Positions 1 through 10,000 of a stretch of 64,000 nt of DNA are shown piece after piece (position 1 is the first letter of the stretch; every line of letters starts with the position of its first letter). The notes below the pieces were generated by a model that was not told the DNA's origin, searched no databases, and saw nothing but the letters and a program-made list of their open reading frames with translations. Source of the DNA: Bacteroidota bacterium (GTDB lineage Bacteria; Bacteroidota; Bacteroidia; Chitinophagales; Chitinophagaceae). Both the position numbers and the translations under genes were made by a program. The stretch covers positions 124,001 through 188,000 of the forward strand of contig JAFDXF010000089.1 of NCBI GenBank assembly GCA_018268055.1, in the 5' to 3' direction.

Positions 1-107
1 TGGGTTTTCAGTTCGTCCAAAGTTTTGCCTACTGTATAAACAGGGTACTTTTCAGCATAAGCGGAATAACCCGTTTTTGTTCTTTCAATAATCATTTCAA
101 TTTTCAT
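1..107 (-). CDS. hicB: HicB-like antitoxin, C-terminal part outside window
   Basis: Only the first 35 residues are visible; the gene runs off the left edge. The N-terminus (MKIEMIIERTKTGYSAYAEK, then YPVYTVGKTLDEL) fits the HicB partial RNase H fold, in which a beta hairpin ending in G-Y-x-A is followed by a T-x-G-x-T-x-x-E/D turn. It starts 12 nt after the hicA stop on the same strand, the usual hicA-hicB order. HicB antitoxins bind and neutralise the HicA mRNA interferase and often autoregulate the operon. The call rests on context plus a short motif, so it is moderate. Whether a C-terminal DNA-binding domain exists cannot be seen. Confidence 0.62.
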   Translation of the reverse strand, partial: MKIEMIIERTKTGYSAYAEKYPVYTVGKTLDELKT

Positions 108-119
108 AACACACAATTT

Positions 120-305
120 TTATTTAATGCCAGCATCTTTTTTAATTTTCTTTTCCAACCCTTTACCTACTTCATGGCTGCCATGATAAGGGCAAACAAT
201 TTGTCCTTTTTTAACAGGGTGTTCCATTATCATGTGGCTGCCAGTTTGCCTTACTACAAACCAACCGTCTTTTTTAAGCAGCCTTACCAGTTCGCTGGAC
301 TTCAT
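120..305 (-). CDS. hicA: HicA family toxin (mRNA interferase)
   Basis: This 61-aa protein has the whole HicA layout: an N-terminal helix (SSELVRLLKKDGW), the strand with the catalytic histidine in G-S-H24-M, and the C-terminal P-Y-H...GKGLEKKIKKDAGIK segment typical of the dsRBD-like fold. HicA toxins cleave mRNA independently of translation and are held in check by HicB, encoded 12 nt downstream. The length is normal for the family and nothing looks broken. The pair sits at the edge of a segment of accessory genes and was probably acquired with it. Confidence 0.88.
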   Translation of the reverse strand: MKSSELVRLLKKDGWFVVRQTGSHMIMEHPVKKGQIVCPYHGSHEVGKGLEKKIKKDAGIK

Positions 306-333
306 TTTTCAAAGGTAATAAATTTATTACTCT

Positions 334-1662
334 ATGCGAAATTATAAAAACATATCTGAACCATTACCCAAACTTGAACTGGATAAGAAACGGTTTAGAG
401 TGAAGTTTTGCCCTTGTGGTAAGAGCAATAAAGACGGCAAATTTGTTCCCTATGTTGGACACGAAAACAAAGGGTATTGTCATTCGTGCGGTGAAACATT
501 CTTACCTGAATTGCCAAAGGCTGAACAATTGAATACACCACAGCCAACAAGGTATGTAAAACCAAAAATTCAGCCACAAATGAAAATTGATTTCATACCC
601 GAAGCAACATTTATTAAACAGTTGAGCAATGGTAAACACCTATACAATGAAAACCATTTTATACAATGGCTGGGTAACTCTCAACGAAGTGAATTTGCAT
701 TTGATGACAAAACTATTCAGCAGCTTATTGAAAGCTACTTTATTTTAAATTCAAGCAAATATAAAGGCTGGGTACTGTTTCCTTACATTGATATTAACGG
801 CAAAATTCGGGATATTAAAGCAATGGATTACAACCCCACCACAGGCAAGCGTATTGCTACCAAAAACGGTGATAGTCAAAACAGATGCCACTTTATAGGT
901 AAGGAAATTTTGAGCAACACAGATGCAAATACTGAACGCTGTTTTTATGGTGAACACCTTTTGAACGGAAATAATAAAATAGTAAGAGTATTTGAAAGCG
1001 AAGCCACAGCGACCTATACAGCCCCTTTCTATCCTGATAGTGTATGTATTGCCACAGGCGGAAATAACGGCTGTAAATGGACTGATAAAAGCAAATGCAA
1101 CGTATTGCAAGGGCGAACAGTAATACTTTACCCTGATATTGATGCACACGATAACTGGGAACAGAAAGCCGAAATATTAAGGGGTTACGGGATTTCGGTA
1201 CAGGTTTCAACTTTAATAAAAGTCAATGCCTTAAAATTCGCTGAACAAAACGGAATTGATTACAGCGTACTGGAAAAACTTAAATACGATTTACGGGATA
1301 TTTTACAGCATAAGAAATTAAGCGACTTTCTGAAACCCGAAGCCGCCGAACCACCCCCAGCCGTTCAACCATTGGTTGAGGCGAAACCATTTGAGCAGCC
1401 CGAACCCGTTTACTATTTCAGTAAGCCGGAACAACCAAAGCCCGAAAGCTGGGAACAGGATATTACCGAACTTGAAAACTACTTTGCCGGAATAGTAATA
1501 CCAACTAAACCAATAACGCTGAACCAATGCGGGACAATAACAGATTGTTCCCTATTTGTTGAAAGCCACTTTGCCACAGTGAAGACAAACAACGGAAACA
1601 GAACATTTTTACCATACCTTGAAAGGTTGCAAGATTTTAGGAACATATTGTTTAATCAATAA
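334..1662 (+). CDS. DUF6371-type zinc-finger/toprim-like protein of a mobile element
   Basis: 442 aa. The N-terminus carries a Cys-rich knuckle (C26, C28, C49, C52) like a primase zinc ribbon. Residues about 100-180 (KGWVLFPYIDINGKIRD, then AMDYNPTTGKR) match my recollection of DUF6371, common on Bacteroidota mobile elements. Around residue 219 V-F-E-S-E-A and around residue 267 L-Y-P-D-I-D-A-H give the acidic pattern of a toprim fold. I infer a primase-like protein or a remnant of one. The C-terminal third is proline-rich and of unknown role. It is divergent from hicA with only 28 bp between and is followed 9 nt later by a small gene on the same strand, so the two probably form an operon. 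Confidence 0.7.
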   Translation: MRNYKNISEPLPKLELDKKRFRVKFCPCGKSNKDGKFVPYVGHENKGYCHSCGETFLPELPKAEQLNTPQPTRYVKPKIQPQMKIDFIPEATFIKQLSNGKHLYNENHFIQWLGNSQRSEFAFDDKTIQQLIESYFILNSSKYKGWVLFPYIDINGKIRDIKAMDYNPTTGKRIATKNGDSQNRCHFIGKEILSNTDANTERCFYGEHLLNGNNKIVRVFESEATATYTAPFYPDSVCIATGGNNGCKWTDKSKCNVLQGRTVILYPDIDAHDNWEQKAEILRGYGISVQVSTLIKVNALKFAEQNGIDYSVLEKLKYDLRDILQHKKLSDFLKPEAAEPPPAVQPLVEAKPFEQPEPVYYFSKPEQPKPESWEQDITELENYFAGIVIPTKPITLNQCGTITDCSLFVESHFATVKTNNGNRTFLPYLERLQDFRNILFNQ

Positions 1663-1671
1663 AAATCAATT

Positions 1672-1971
1672 ATGAATAGAGGCGGCAAAAGAGAAAATGC
1701 AGGTAGAAAAAGTAAAGCGGAAGAAATGAAATTACCTTTACTGATGCAGGAAGTAATAACAGAGGATGACTGGATAGAAATATTTAAAGCCATTGTCACA
1801 GATGCGAAGGCTGGGAGTTTTCAGCATCAAAAACTTTTATTTGAATATCGGTTTGGCAAGCCTACTCAAATGATTATTGGCGTTGAAGTGGAAGCAGCGA
1901 ACAAAAAACCCTCGTGGTTTGAAGATGTTGTAAGTGATGAAGATTTTGAAACCAGTCCTGATTTAGAATAA
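1672..1971 (+). CDS. small hypothetical protein of a mobile element (GGKRENAGRK N-terminus)
   Basis: 99 aa, soluble, acidic C-terminus. The N-terminal NRGGKRENAGRKSK is the basic G-G-R/K-x-x-G-A-G-R-K tag seen on many phage and mobile-element proteins, including terminase small subunits and uncharacterised partners of primase-like genes. The rest (ITEDDWIEIFKAIVTDAKAG, then QKLLFEYRFGKP) is helical and could be a DNA-binding or packaging-like module. I cannot assign a function. It follows the DUF6371 gene by 9 nt and is the last gene before the non-coding tail that separates this segment from core genes. Confidence 0.6.
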   Translation: MNRGGKRENAGRKSKAEEMKLPLLMQEVITEDDWIEIFKAIVTDAKAGSFQHQKLLFEYRFGKPTQMIIGVEVEAANKKPSWFEDVVSDEDFETSPDLE

Positions 1972-2159
1972 TCGTTTATTTACTTCACAATAAAAAAGGG
2001 GTGACTTTTCAAACCGGAAAGTAAAGATGTTTTAACACTACTAAAATGAACTTTCCTTACATTTTTGTACCCTATTTGTACCTCAAAACTATATAATATT
2101 GATAATCAAATGAAGTTACTTTTTGTATCGGAAAGTAAATTGTATCTACATTGGACGCA
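1972..2159. other. non-coding tail with repeated boxes, possible element end (att-like)
   Basis: About 190 bp between the accessory genes and the 3' end of the WecA-like gene. It contains GGAAAGT at 2016-2022 and 2130-2136, its inverse ACTTTCC at 2050-2056, and TTTGTACC twice with 10-bp spacing (2065-2072 and 2075-2082) with a third similar TTTGTATC at 2122-2129. Clustered direct and inverted short repeats at a gene end resemble arm and core sites of a tyrosine-recombinase attachment site. No integrase is in the window, so this is inference only. Confidence 0.3.
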
Positions 2160-3290
2160 TCACTCCCTCACGTTCAAATACTTTTCATTCCTATCAAAAA
2201 GTTGATTCAAAAAATTGCTTATTGTTGAAAACTTCTTCAAGAAGTATGTTACTATTAGCATGAGTATAAACAGTATTGTCAAAGACCATTCCTGTTGCAG
2301 ACTTTGCAACTGAAATGCTGTTAAGAGAATAATGCCGTGAATGAAGCAGATTAATTTTGCCGTAAAACCATGGCTGTATGCTTGATTAGTAAGTAGATGG
2401 TGAATATGTGTCTTGTCTGCTACAAATGGAGAACCACCTTTCCATGTTCTGGTGATAAAAACACGCATCGTATCAAAAACCGGTATTAGAATAATGCTTA
2501 ATACAAATACAGGCGAGGATTGTAGTATAGTAGATGTAGCTTTTGTATTTACTTGCATTAATCGGATACACAAAACAGAAATGATAAAGCCCAAAACAAG
2601 AGAACCTGTATCTCCCATAAATATTTTTGCGGGATTCAAATTAAAATAAAGGAATGCTAATATGCCGCCGGCTAATGCAAATGCAATCAATGCAGTATTA
2701 GTGTCGCCTATCAGCGTAAGAAATATACCCAACGAAATTAAGCTCATAAAACCTAACCCTCCGGCCAAACCATCAATGCCATCTATAAGATTAAATGCGT
2801 TAGTGATTCCTACAATTCCTAAAACGGTAAACGTATATTGAGCGTAAAGCGGCAGATCATATATTCCAAATAGACCTTCAAATGACGTAATACGGATTCC
2901 TGATAGCGCTATAATAACAGCTAATGCGAATTGAACAACGAATTTATATTTTGCCGATAAGTCTTTTAAGTCATCAATGATGCCTAATGCGGTCAGGACT
3001 AGTATTGAAAAGAAAAAACTGACTGTTGCCAAATTATTACTGAATGGAAACCATAAAACCAAAGCGGCTAACATCCCTACTATTATGGCGATGCCACCCA
3101 TAGTAGGTATGGGTTGTACGTGCACCTTTCGGGCATTCGGCTTGTCAAACAGTTTGAATTGGTGAATCATGCTGATGAGCGGCGGAACAATAATCAGCGT
3201 TACGACGAATGCACTAAACAATGAAAGTAATGCGAGTTTGAAATTGTCAAACTGTAATTGGATTTGTAAAAAATAGAATTGATTCAACAT
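2160..3290 (-). CDS. undecaprenyl-phosphate GlcNAc-1-phosphate transferase-like (WecA/TagO/MraY family)
   Basis: 376 aa with about ten membrane helices. Family motifs are all present: D-K-P-N-A-R-K-V-H followed by P-T-M-G-G, G-I-I-D-D-L-K-D, N-A-F-N-L-I-D-G-I-D-G-L, K-I-F-M-G-D-T-G-S, and the C-terminal K-T-H-I-H-H-L-L histidine motif typical of the WecA branch. Such enzymes move a sugar-1-phosphate from a UDP-sugar to undecaprenyl phosphate and start O-antigen, capsule or teichoic-like polymer synthesis at the inner membrane. WecA/TagO is more likely than MraY because the gene is outside any mur/dcw cluster. It is divergent from a membrane glycosyltransferase, which supports a role in surface polysaccharide. 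Confidence 0.86.
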   Translation of the reverse strand: MLNQFYFLQIQLQFDNFKLALLSLFSAFVVTLIIVPPLISMIHQFKLFDKPNARKVHVQPIPTMGGIAIIVGMLAALVLWFPFSNNLATVSFFFSILVLTALGIIDDLKDLSAKYKFVVQFALAVIIALSGIRITSFEGLFGIYDLPLYAQYTFTVLGIVGITNAFNLIDGIDGLAGGLGFMSLISLGIFLTLIGDTNTALIAFALAGGILAFLYFNLNPAKIFMGDTGSLVLGFIISVLCIRLMQVNTKATSTILQSSPVFVLSIILIPVFDTMRVFITRTWKGGSPFVADKTHIHHLLTNQAYSHGFTAKLICFIHGIILLTAFQLQSLQQEWSLTILFILMLIVTYFLKKFSTISNFLNQLFDRNEKYLNVRE

Positions 3291-3467
3291 AGTACCCGGT
3301 TTTGATCAGGCGAATTGGATTTACGTCCTCAAAATAGACAGGAATGATGCAGGTGTCAAGGATAATGAGTATAACGATAAAATATCGGGCAGTTTTTCGC
3401 AAGGTAAATCGGTGTTTCACAAAATAGATTAGGATATTTGCGAAAGCGGAATCGTATTTTCTGCAAA

Positions 3468-4655
3468 ATGATGTTAGCGTTACTACGAATTATATTTTGG
3501 ACAAGCTTGTCCATATTGTTCTACTGCTATATTGGTTATGGCATTTTATTGTTTCTATACAATAATATAAAAGTACTTTTTAAAAAAAAGGTGCATGATG
3601 TGAGCGATAATCTACCTGCCGTTACTATCATCATATCTGCATACAATGAAGAGAATGTTATAAATAAAAAAATTCAAAACACTTTAGCTATTGATTATCC
3701 AAAGGAGTTGTTGCACATCATAATTGTAGCCGATGGTTCTAATGATGGGACTGTAGAAATGATTAAGAAATATGAAAATATTCAATTAATGCATCAGTCG
3801 CAAAGAAGAGGAAAATATGCTGCTATTAAAAGAGCAATGAAGCAAGTTTTGACTCCGATTGTAGTGTTTAGCGACGCCAATACGATGCTCAATACTGAGT
3901 GTTTGAGAAAGATGGTGATACATTATGAAGATAAGCAAGTGGGTGGTGTTTCGGGTGAGAAAAAAATATTACGTAATCATTTTGAATCGGTAGTAGGCGA
4001 GGCGGAAGGATTATATTGGCAATATGAATCTTTTCTAAAACAAATGGATGCAGAACTGAATACATTAGTCGGCGCAGCAGGAGAATTATATTCCATCAGA
4101 ACAGAACTTTTTAATGCATTAGAGGATGATGTGATTTTGGATGATTTCGTCATTTCTATGCAAGTATGCCTACAAGGATATAAAATGGAATATGAGCCCG
4201 ATGCATTTGCAACAGAATCACCTTCGGTATCGCTACACGAAGAAGAAAAAAGAAAAATCAGAATTTCTGCAGGTGCGTATCAATCATTCGGCATACTCAA
4301 AAAAAACTTAAATTTATTCAAGTACCCAATACTCGCATTTCAATTTATTTCAAGAAGACTGCTTCGCTGGATATTTTGTCCGCTTGCATTGCTCTTGTTA
4401 TTGATAACAAATATTTATTTAATGATTCATTCTCATAATCATTTCTTCAGTACATTCCTTTGGATGCAAACCGGATTTTATGCTTTTGCTTTGATGGGAT
4501 GGGTATTGGCAAGTAAGGGGAAACGCACCGGATTATTTACCATCCCATTTTATTTTGTATTTATGAATTATTGCCTTGTGCGAGGCTTCATTCGTTTTGT
4601 TTTAGGAAAACAATCTGTGCTTTGGGAAAAATCATTGAGAGAAAGTGTAGTTTAA
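3468..4655 (+). CDS. membrane glycosyltransferase family 2 (processive-type)
   Basis: 395 aa from the ATG at 3468. An in-frame TTG at 3438 would add ten residues but overlaps a TTTGC promoter-like stretch, so I did not use it. One N-terminal membrane helix is followed by a GT2 domain with I-V-A-D-G-S-N-D-G-T, F-S-D-A-N-T-M and E-D-D-V-I-L-D-D-F, then R-R-L-L-R-W and three to four C-terminal helices. This is the layout of BcsA/HAS/IcaA-like enzymes that polymerise or transfer sugars across the membrane. The substrate is unknown. It is divergent from the WecA-like gene, which suggests a shared role in envelope polysaccharide. Confidence 0.82.
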   Translation: MMLALLRIIFWTSLSILFYCYIGYGILLFLYNNIKVLFKKKVHDVSDNLPAVTIIISAYNEENVINKKIQNTLAIDYPKELLHIIIVADGSNDGTVEMIKKYENIQLMHQSQRRGKYAAIKRAMKQVLTPIVVFSDANTMLNTECLRKMVIHYEDKQVGGVSGEKKILRNHFESVVGEAEGLYWQYESFLKQMDAELNTLVGAAGELYSIRTELFNALEDDVILDDFVISMQVCLQGYKMEYEPDAFATESPSVSLHEEEKRKIRISAGAYQSFGILKKNLNLFKYPILAFQFISRRLLRWIFCPLALLLLLITNIYLMIHSHNHFFSTFLWMQTGFYAFALMGWVLASKGKRTGLFTIPFYFVFMNYCLVRGFIRFVLGKQSVLWEKSLRESVV

Positions 4656-4857
4656 AAAATTATTGCATAGAAGGATATGTTTGAACAGGCTGCTTAGTGC
4701 AGAAGGCTTAAACCATATTCTATCACGATAAACTAAATGAAACAAAAGCCTTACGAGCCATAATATAAGTCAATTTTTAATTTTGGTCCAACCCAAATGT
4801 ACACCTCAGAGCATTTTTTAATCAATAACGCAATAAGAAGCACAAATACTTTATTGC

Positions 4858-4865
4858 TATTTTTG
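4858..4865 (+). promoter_or_regulatory. -7 box TATTTTTG upstream of recG
   Basis: Perfect match to the Bacteroidota -7 consensus TAnnTTTG, 37 nt before the recG start. No convincing TTG lies 19-20 bp upstream, so only the -7 element supports it. Confidence 0.5.
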
Positions 4866-4902
4866 TAAGAAACAAAACGTTATCAACACTACATCCAATA
4901 TA

Positions 4903-6993
4903 TTGTCAAACCCTATAGAATACTTGAAAGGAGTTGGGCCTCAGCGTGCGGAATTACTTAAAAAGGAATTAAGCATTTTCACTTTCGGTGATTTATTAAG
5001 TCATTTTCCTTTTCGTCATATTGATCGAACAAAGTTGGATTTTGTAAATGAGCTTACACCGCAAAATGATTTTGCGCAAATAGCAGGTGTATTGTTGGAT
5101 TTCGAAATTATTGGACAACGTCAAGGAAAAAGGTTAGTTGCACAGTTGAAAGATAAAACCGGTGAGATTGAATTAACTTGGTTTCAAGGACTAAGTTGGG
5201 TAGAGAAAATTTTGGAAAGAAGACAATCCTACCTTGTTTATGGTAGAGTAACTTTTTATAATGGACGCCCACAAATGGTGCACCCCGAAATTGAATTGCT
5301 GAAACCGGATGATCCGACTGCAAAAAATTATTTAGAGCCTGTTTATTCATCGACCGAAAAATTAAAAGCACGAGGATTAGGTGGAAGACAAATAGGAAAG
5401 CTAACGCAAGCGCTGCTTGCTCAGCTTCACGAAAGAGATATTGCAGAAAATATTCCTAATGTTGTTTTGCAACAGCAACAGTTAATCAACCGATACCCTG
5501 CCATTCGTCAAATTCATTTTCCGCAAAATAATGAAGCATATAATGCTGCAGTAAAACGATTGAAATTTGAAGAATTATTTTTGGCACAGCTGCGAATGAG
5601 TTTGATTCGGAATAATCGGCATCGTTTTTCTCACGGAGTAGTATTTCAAAAAGTAGGTGAGTTGTTTCATTCTTTTTATAATCATCATTTGCCTTTTGAA
5701 CTTACGAATGCACAAAAAAGAGTCATCAAAGAAATAAGAAGCGATACAGCGAGTGGAAAACAAATGAATCGATTGCTGCAAGGCGATGTGGGGAGCGGAA
5801 AAACAATCGTAGCAGTTTTGTTGATGCTGCTTGCTGCTGATAACGGTTTTCAGTCTTGCCTGATGGCGCCGACTGAAATTTTGGCACAACAGCATTATGC
5901 TACAATCTCAGAATTATTGAAAGGGATTGGCGTAGCAGTGAAATTATTAACCGGCTCTTCAAAATCTGCAGAGCGAAAAAAAGTATTAAAAGAATTAATA
6001 GACGGCGAATTAAAAATTTTAATCGGTACCCATGCAGTTATTGAAGACATAGTTCAATTTCAAAATCTTGGATTAGTAATTATTGATGAGCAGCACCGCT
6101 TTGGTGTGGCACAACGTGCCAAACTTTGGGCAAAGGCAACAATACCACCGCATATACTAGTAATGACTGCAACACCGATTCCCCGCACACTTGCCATGAC
6201 AGCGTATGGAGATTTGGATTACAGTGTTATTGATGAATTGCCGCCCGGAAGAAAACCAATCACCACTGTTCATCGTTATGAATCGCAACGACATAAGGTG
6301 ATGGATTTTATAAAAACTGAAATTAAAAAAGGTCGGCAGATTTATATCGTCTTTCCATTGATAGAAGAAAGTGATAAATTAGACTATGAAAACTTAATGA
6401 AAGGATATGAAAATGTGAAAGCATATTTTCCTGAACCAAAATACTGGATCAGTATGGTACATGGAAGACAATCGGCAGAATTGAAAGAAACGAATATGAA
6501 ACGTTTTGTGGAGCATGATACACAAATAATGGTTTCTACCACAGTTATCGAAGTAGGCGTAAATGTTCCGAATGCTTCTGTGATGATTATAGAAAGCACT
6601 GAAAAATTTGGGTTATCACAATTACATCAATTGAGAGGAAGAGTGGGAAGAGGAGCAGAGCATAGTTATTGCATTTTAATGACCGGCTCTAAATTGGGCA
6701 TTGATGCAAGAGAGCGCATTAAAATAATGATAGAAACCAACAATGGTTTCATTATTGCAGAAAAAGATTTACAACTCAGAGGCCCCGGAGATATTGATGG
6801 TACAAGGCAAAGTGGAGCTTTTAATTTTAAATTGGCTTCTATTGTGCAAGATAGAGATATTTTGGAGCTTGCCCGAAATGCCGTAGAGCAATTATTAGAA
6901 AATGATCCGGATTTAAGTTCGGCAGAAAATTTGCTGCTAAAACAATATGTGCAGAAATCTCAAAAAGGAATTGTGTGGAGTAAAATTTCCTGA
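4903..6993 (+). CDS. recG: ATP-dependent DNA helicase RecG
   Basis: 696 aa, normal length. The N-terminus (NPIEYLKGVGPQRAELLKKE) is the helix-hairpin-helix-like start typical of RecG and is followed by the OB-fold wedge domain that binds branched DNA. The helicase core shows Walker A G-D-V-G-S-G-K-T near residue 293, the RecG-type D-E-Q-H-R-F-G box near residue 393 and T-A-T-P-I-P-R-T. RecG remodels stalled forks and Holliday junctions. The start is a TTG at 4903; no ATG lies nearby in frame and conservation begins directly at NPIEYL. It appears monocistronic. Confidence 0.95.
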   Translation: MSNPIEYLKGVGPQRAELLKKELSIFTFGDLLSHFPFRHIDRTKLDFVNELTPQNDFAQIAGVLLDFEIIGQRQGKRLVAQLKDKTGEIELTWFQGLSWVEKILERRQSYLVYGRVTFYNGRPQMVHPEIELLKPDDPTAKNYLEPVYSSTEKLKARGLGGRQIGKLTQALLAQLHERDIAENIPNVVLQQQQLINRYPAIRQIHFPQNNEAYNAAVKRLKFEELFLAQLRMSLIRNNRHRFSHGVVFQKVGELFHSFYNHHLPFELTNAQKRVIKEIRSDTASGKQMNRLLQGDVGSGKTIVAVLLMLLAADNGFQSCLMAPTEILAQQHYATISELLKGIGVAVKLLTGSSKSAERKKVLKELIDGELKILIGTHAVIEDIVQFQNLGLVIIDEQHRFGVAQRAKLWAKATIPPHILVMTATPIPRTLAMTAYGDLDYSVIDELPPGRKPITTVHRYESQRHKVMDFIKTEIKKGRQIYIVFPLIEESDKLDYENLMKGYENVKAYFPEPKYWISMVHGRQSAELKETNMKRFVEHDTQIMVSTTVIEVGVNVPNASVMIIESTEKFGLSQLHQLRGRVGRGAEHSYCILMTGSKLGIDARERIKIMIETNNGFIIAEKDLQLRGPGDIDGTRQSGAFNFKLASIVQDRDILELARNAVEQLLENDPDLSSAENLLLKQYVQKSQKGIVWSKIS

Positions 6994-7040
6994 AGTAGCA
7001 ACCTTTTTTAAATAATAATCAACTATTTTACATTGTACTC

Positions 7041-10000
7041 ATGGATATTCTTATGAAAACTAAGATATTAACAGAAAATTTTAATTGGAGCTTAAAAATA
7101 ATCAGTTATTTTAAGGTAAATAAATTTACACTGATAAGATTACTGTCCCTTTTTGTTTTATTAGCTGTTACCAATTCTGTATTGGCACAGGCAAACATTG
7201 AATTTGTAGAGAACAAAGGTCAATGGGAAAAGCAAGTATTATATAAAGGGAATGTAAGTAATGGTGATTTTTATATTCGCAATGGCGGCGTTACGATGGT
7301 GCAATACAATCCGGTTGATTTAGCCAATGTATTGCAATTGATGCATGATAGTCGTTATGATTTACCGGATGAAAAATTTATGGTAAGAGGTCAAGCATTT
7401 AATATTGACTTTTTAGGTTCTTCTTTAAAATCAGTTGCACCGGATAAACCTTTACCAACCGTCAATAATTATTTCAAAGGCAATGATCCTTCTAAGTGGG
7501 CTTCTCGTTGCAATATCTATCAGGCAGTAACATTGCAAGATGTTTACCCCAATATTGATGTGCGCTATTATACCAACTATGGTTATCTGAAATATGACAT
7601 TATTGTAAAACCTGGTGGTAATGTTTCAAATATAGCTTTGAAGTATAATGGAGTGGATAATGTACTTACAAAAAGCAAAGAATTAATTATTAAAACATCA
7701 TTAGGCGATTTAAAAGAATCTGCACCTTACACATACCAAGCAGGTTTGACCGGAAAAAAAGAAATTAATTGCAAATATGTTGTAAAAGATAATGTAGTTC
7801 GCTTTGATGTAAAAGATTATGATCCTACTACTACGCTTATCATAGATCCAACGGTTGTATTTTGTTCCTTCTCGGGAAGTAAGGGTGATAACTGGGGTTT
7901 TACTGCTACTTATGGCCCTGATGGAAGTATGTATGGTGGAGGTATCAATTTAGAATCAGGCTATCCGGTTTCTTCAGGAGCTTTTCAAACCAGTTTTAAA
8001 GGAGCTACAGATATCAGTATTATTAAACTAACGCCCAATGGTTCTAACCGTGTTTATGCAACGTACTTAGGAGGCATAAGCGATGAGCAAGTGCATAGCT
8101 TGGTAGTAGATCCACAAGGAAATTTAGTATTAGCCGGAAGAACAAAATCACCGACCTCCGGCTCCAATGGCTTCCCATTGAAAAACGGAAATGCAGACTT
8201 AGTAGGGCCTTGTGGCGGTTGGGATATAGTGTTGATGAAATTATCGGCAGATGGCAGTAGTCTTATTGGCTCAAAGAGAATCGGTGGTTCTCAAAACGAT
8301 GGTGTAAATATCAATGATACAAGAAGTGGAACAAGTTCATTGCAGCGTAATTATGGTGATGATGGAAGAAGTGAAGTAATATTAGATGGCGCTGGTAATA
8401 TTTACCTTGCTGCTTGTACGCAATCATCTAATGACTTTCCTGTTTCTGCAGGTGCATTTCAAACTATTTATGGTGGTGGCTCGCAGGATGGAGCTTTAAT
8501 AAAATATAATTCAGATTTAAGTGTGCGGCAGTTCATCAGTTATCTTGGTGGTTCAAAGAATGATGCTGCTTATGTTCTTTCTTTAGCTCCGAATGGAGAT
8601 ATTTTTGTTGCTGGTGGAACAGAAAGTAGTGATTTCCCCGGTAGTCATGCAGGTACTATCGGTACTTCGCTTAATACAAATCCGAGTGGGGAAAGTATTG
8701 ATGGATTTGTAGCTCAAATAAAAAATGATGGTTCTGCATTGATTCGTTCTACATATATTGGCACTAATGGAGTAGATCAAGTATTTGGTGTTCAGTTTGA
8801 CCTGAATGGTTTTCCATACATAATGGGGCAAACTACCGGAAGCTGGCCTGTAGTGAATGCGGCTTTTAGTCAGCCGGGGGGTAAACAATTCATCGCAAAG
8901 CTGCAACCTGATTTGTCTGCTTATGTTTATTCTACTTGTTTTGGAAAAGGCGCTGCAACGCCTGATATATCTTTAGTAGCATTTCTAGTGGACAGATGCG
9001 AGAATGTTTATATCTCAGGTTGGGGAGGATTTTATACCACTGCAAATCCTTATAATAGTGCCGGTACAAATGGATTAACCGTAACGCCAGATGCGATCAA
9101 ATCTTCCACCGATGGAAAAGATTTTTATTTCTTCGTATTGAAAAAGAATGCAGCCGGACAATTGTTTGGAAGTTTTTATGGAGAGAACAACAGCCCGATG
9201 TATGGTGGCGATCACGTAGATGGTGGCACCAGTCGCTTTGATAAAAATGGTGTAATCTATCAAGCAATTTGTGGCAACTGTAATTTAGATCCTGCCGGAA
9301 GACCTTCGTATCCAACTACACCCGGCGCATGGTCAACCGTAAACACTGCAACTGGTGCAGGCTGTAATTTAACCCTACTAAAAATTTCCATGAACCTTTC
9401 AGGCGTGCACGCAGGTATAAAACCTGAGATAAATGGTGTACCAAGAAGTTATGGATGCGCTCCGCTTAAAGTTGATTTTATTGATACGGTAGCCAATGGA
9501 CAATCTTATGAATGGCACTTTAATGATGGCTCGCCAATACTCACTACATCCATACCATCAGCATCACATACATTTAATTTAGTAGGCACTTATAATGTAA
9601 TGTTGGTAGCAATAGATCCTACTACGTGTAATGTAAGAGATACTTCTTATGTTCAAATAAGAGTAGGCGATAAAAAAGCTACTCTTGCTATGAATGCAGT
9701 AAAATTAGATCCTTGTACAGCATTCAATTATCGCTTTGACAACCTTTCTGTTGCTTCACCAGGAACGCCATTTACGAATACTTCATTTGTTTGGGATTTT
9801 GGAGATGGCTCACCAAAAATTATTGCCGGTCTTGCCTCACAGACACATGCGTTTGCAAACCCGGGAACATATAATGTAAAACTTTTGCTTCAAGATACAG
9901 CATATTGCAATGCACCGGATTCTATTGTCATACCATTAAGTGTGGCGGCAAATGTAAAAGCAGCATTTACAACACCTCCATTGGGTTGTGCTCCTTATAA

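Noticed and set aside
751..1149. 132-aa frame opposite the DUF6371 gene
   Set aside because: Antisense shadow of a gene with recognisable motifs.
3438..3467. TTG start of the GT2 gene
   Set aside because: Overlaps promoter-like TTTGC and adds ten residues with no signal; ATG 3468 fits better.
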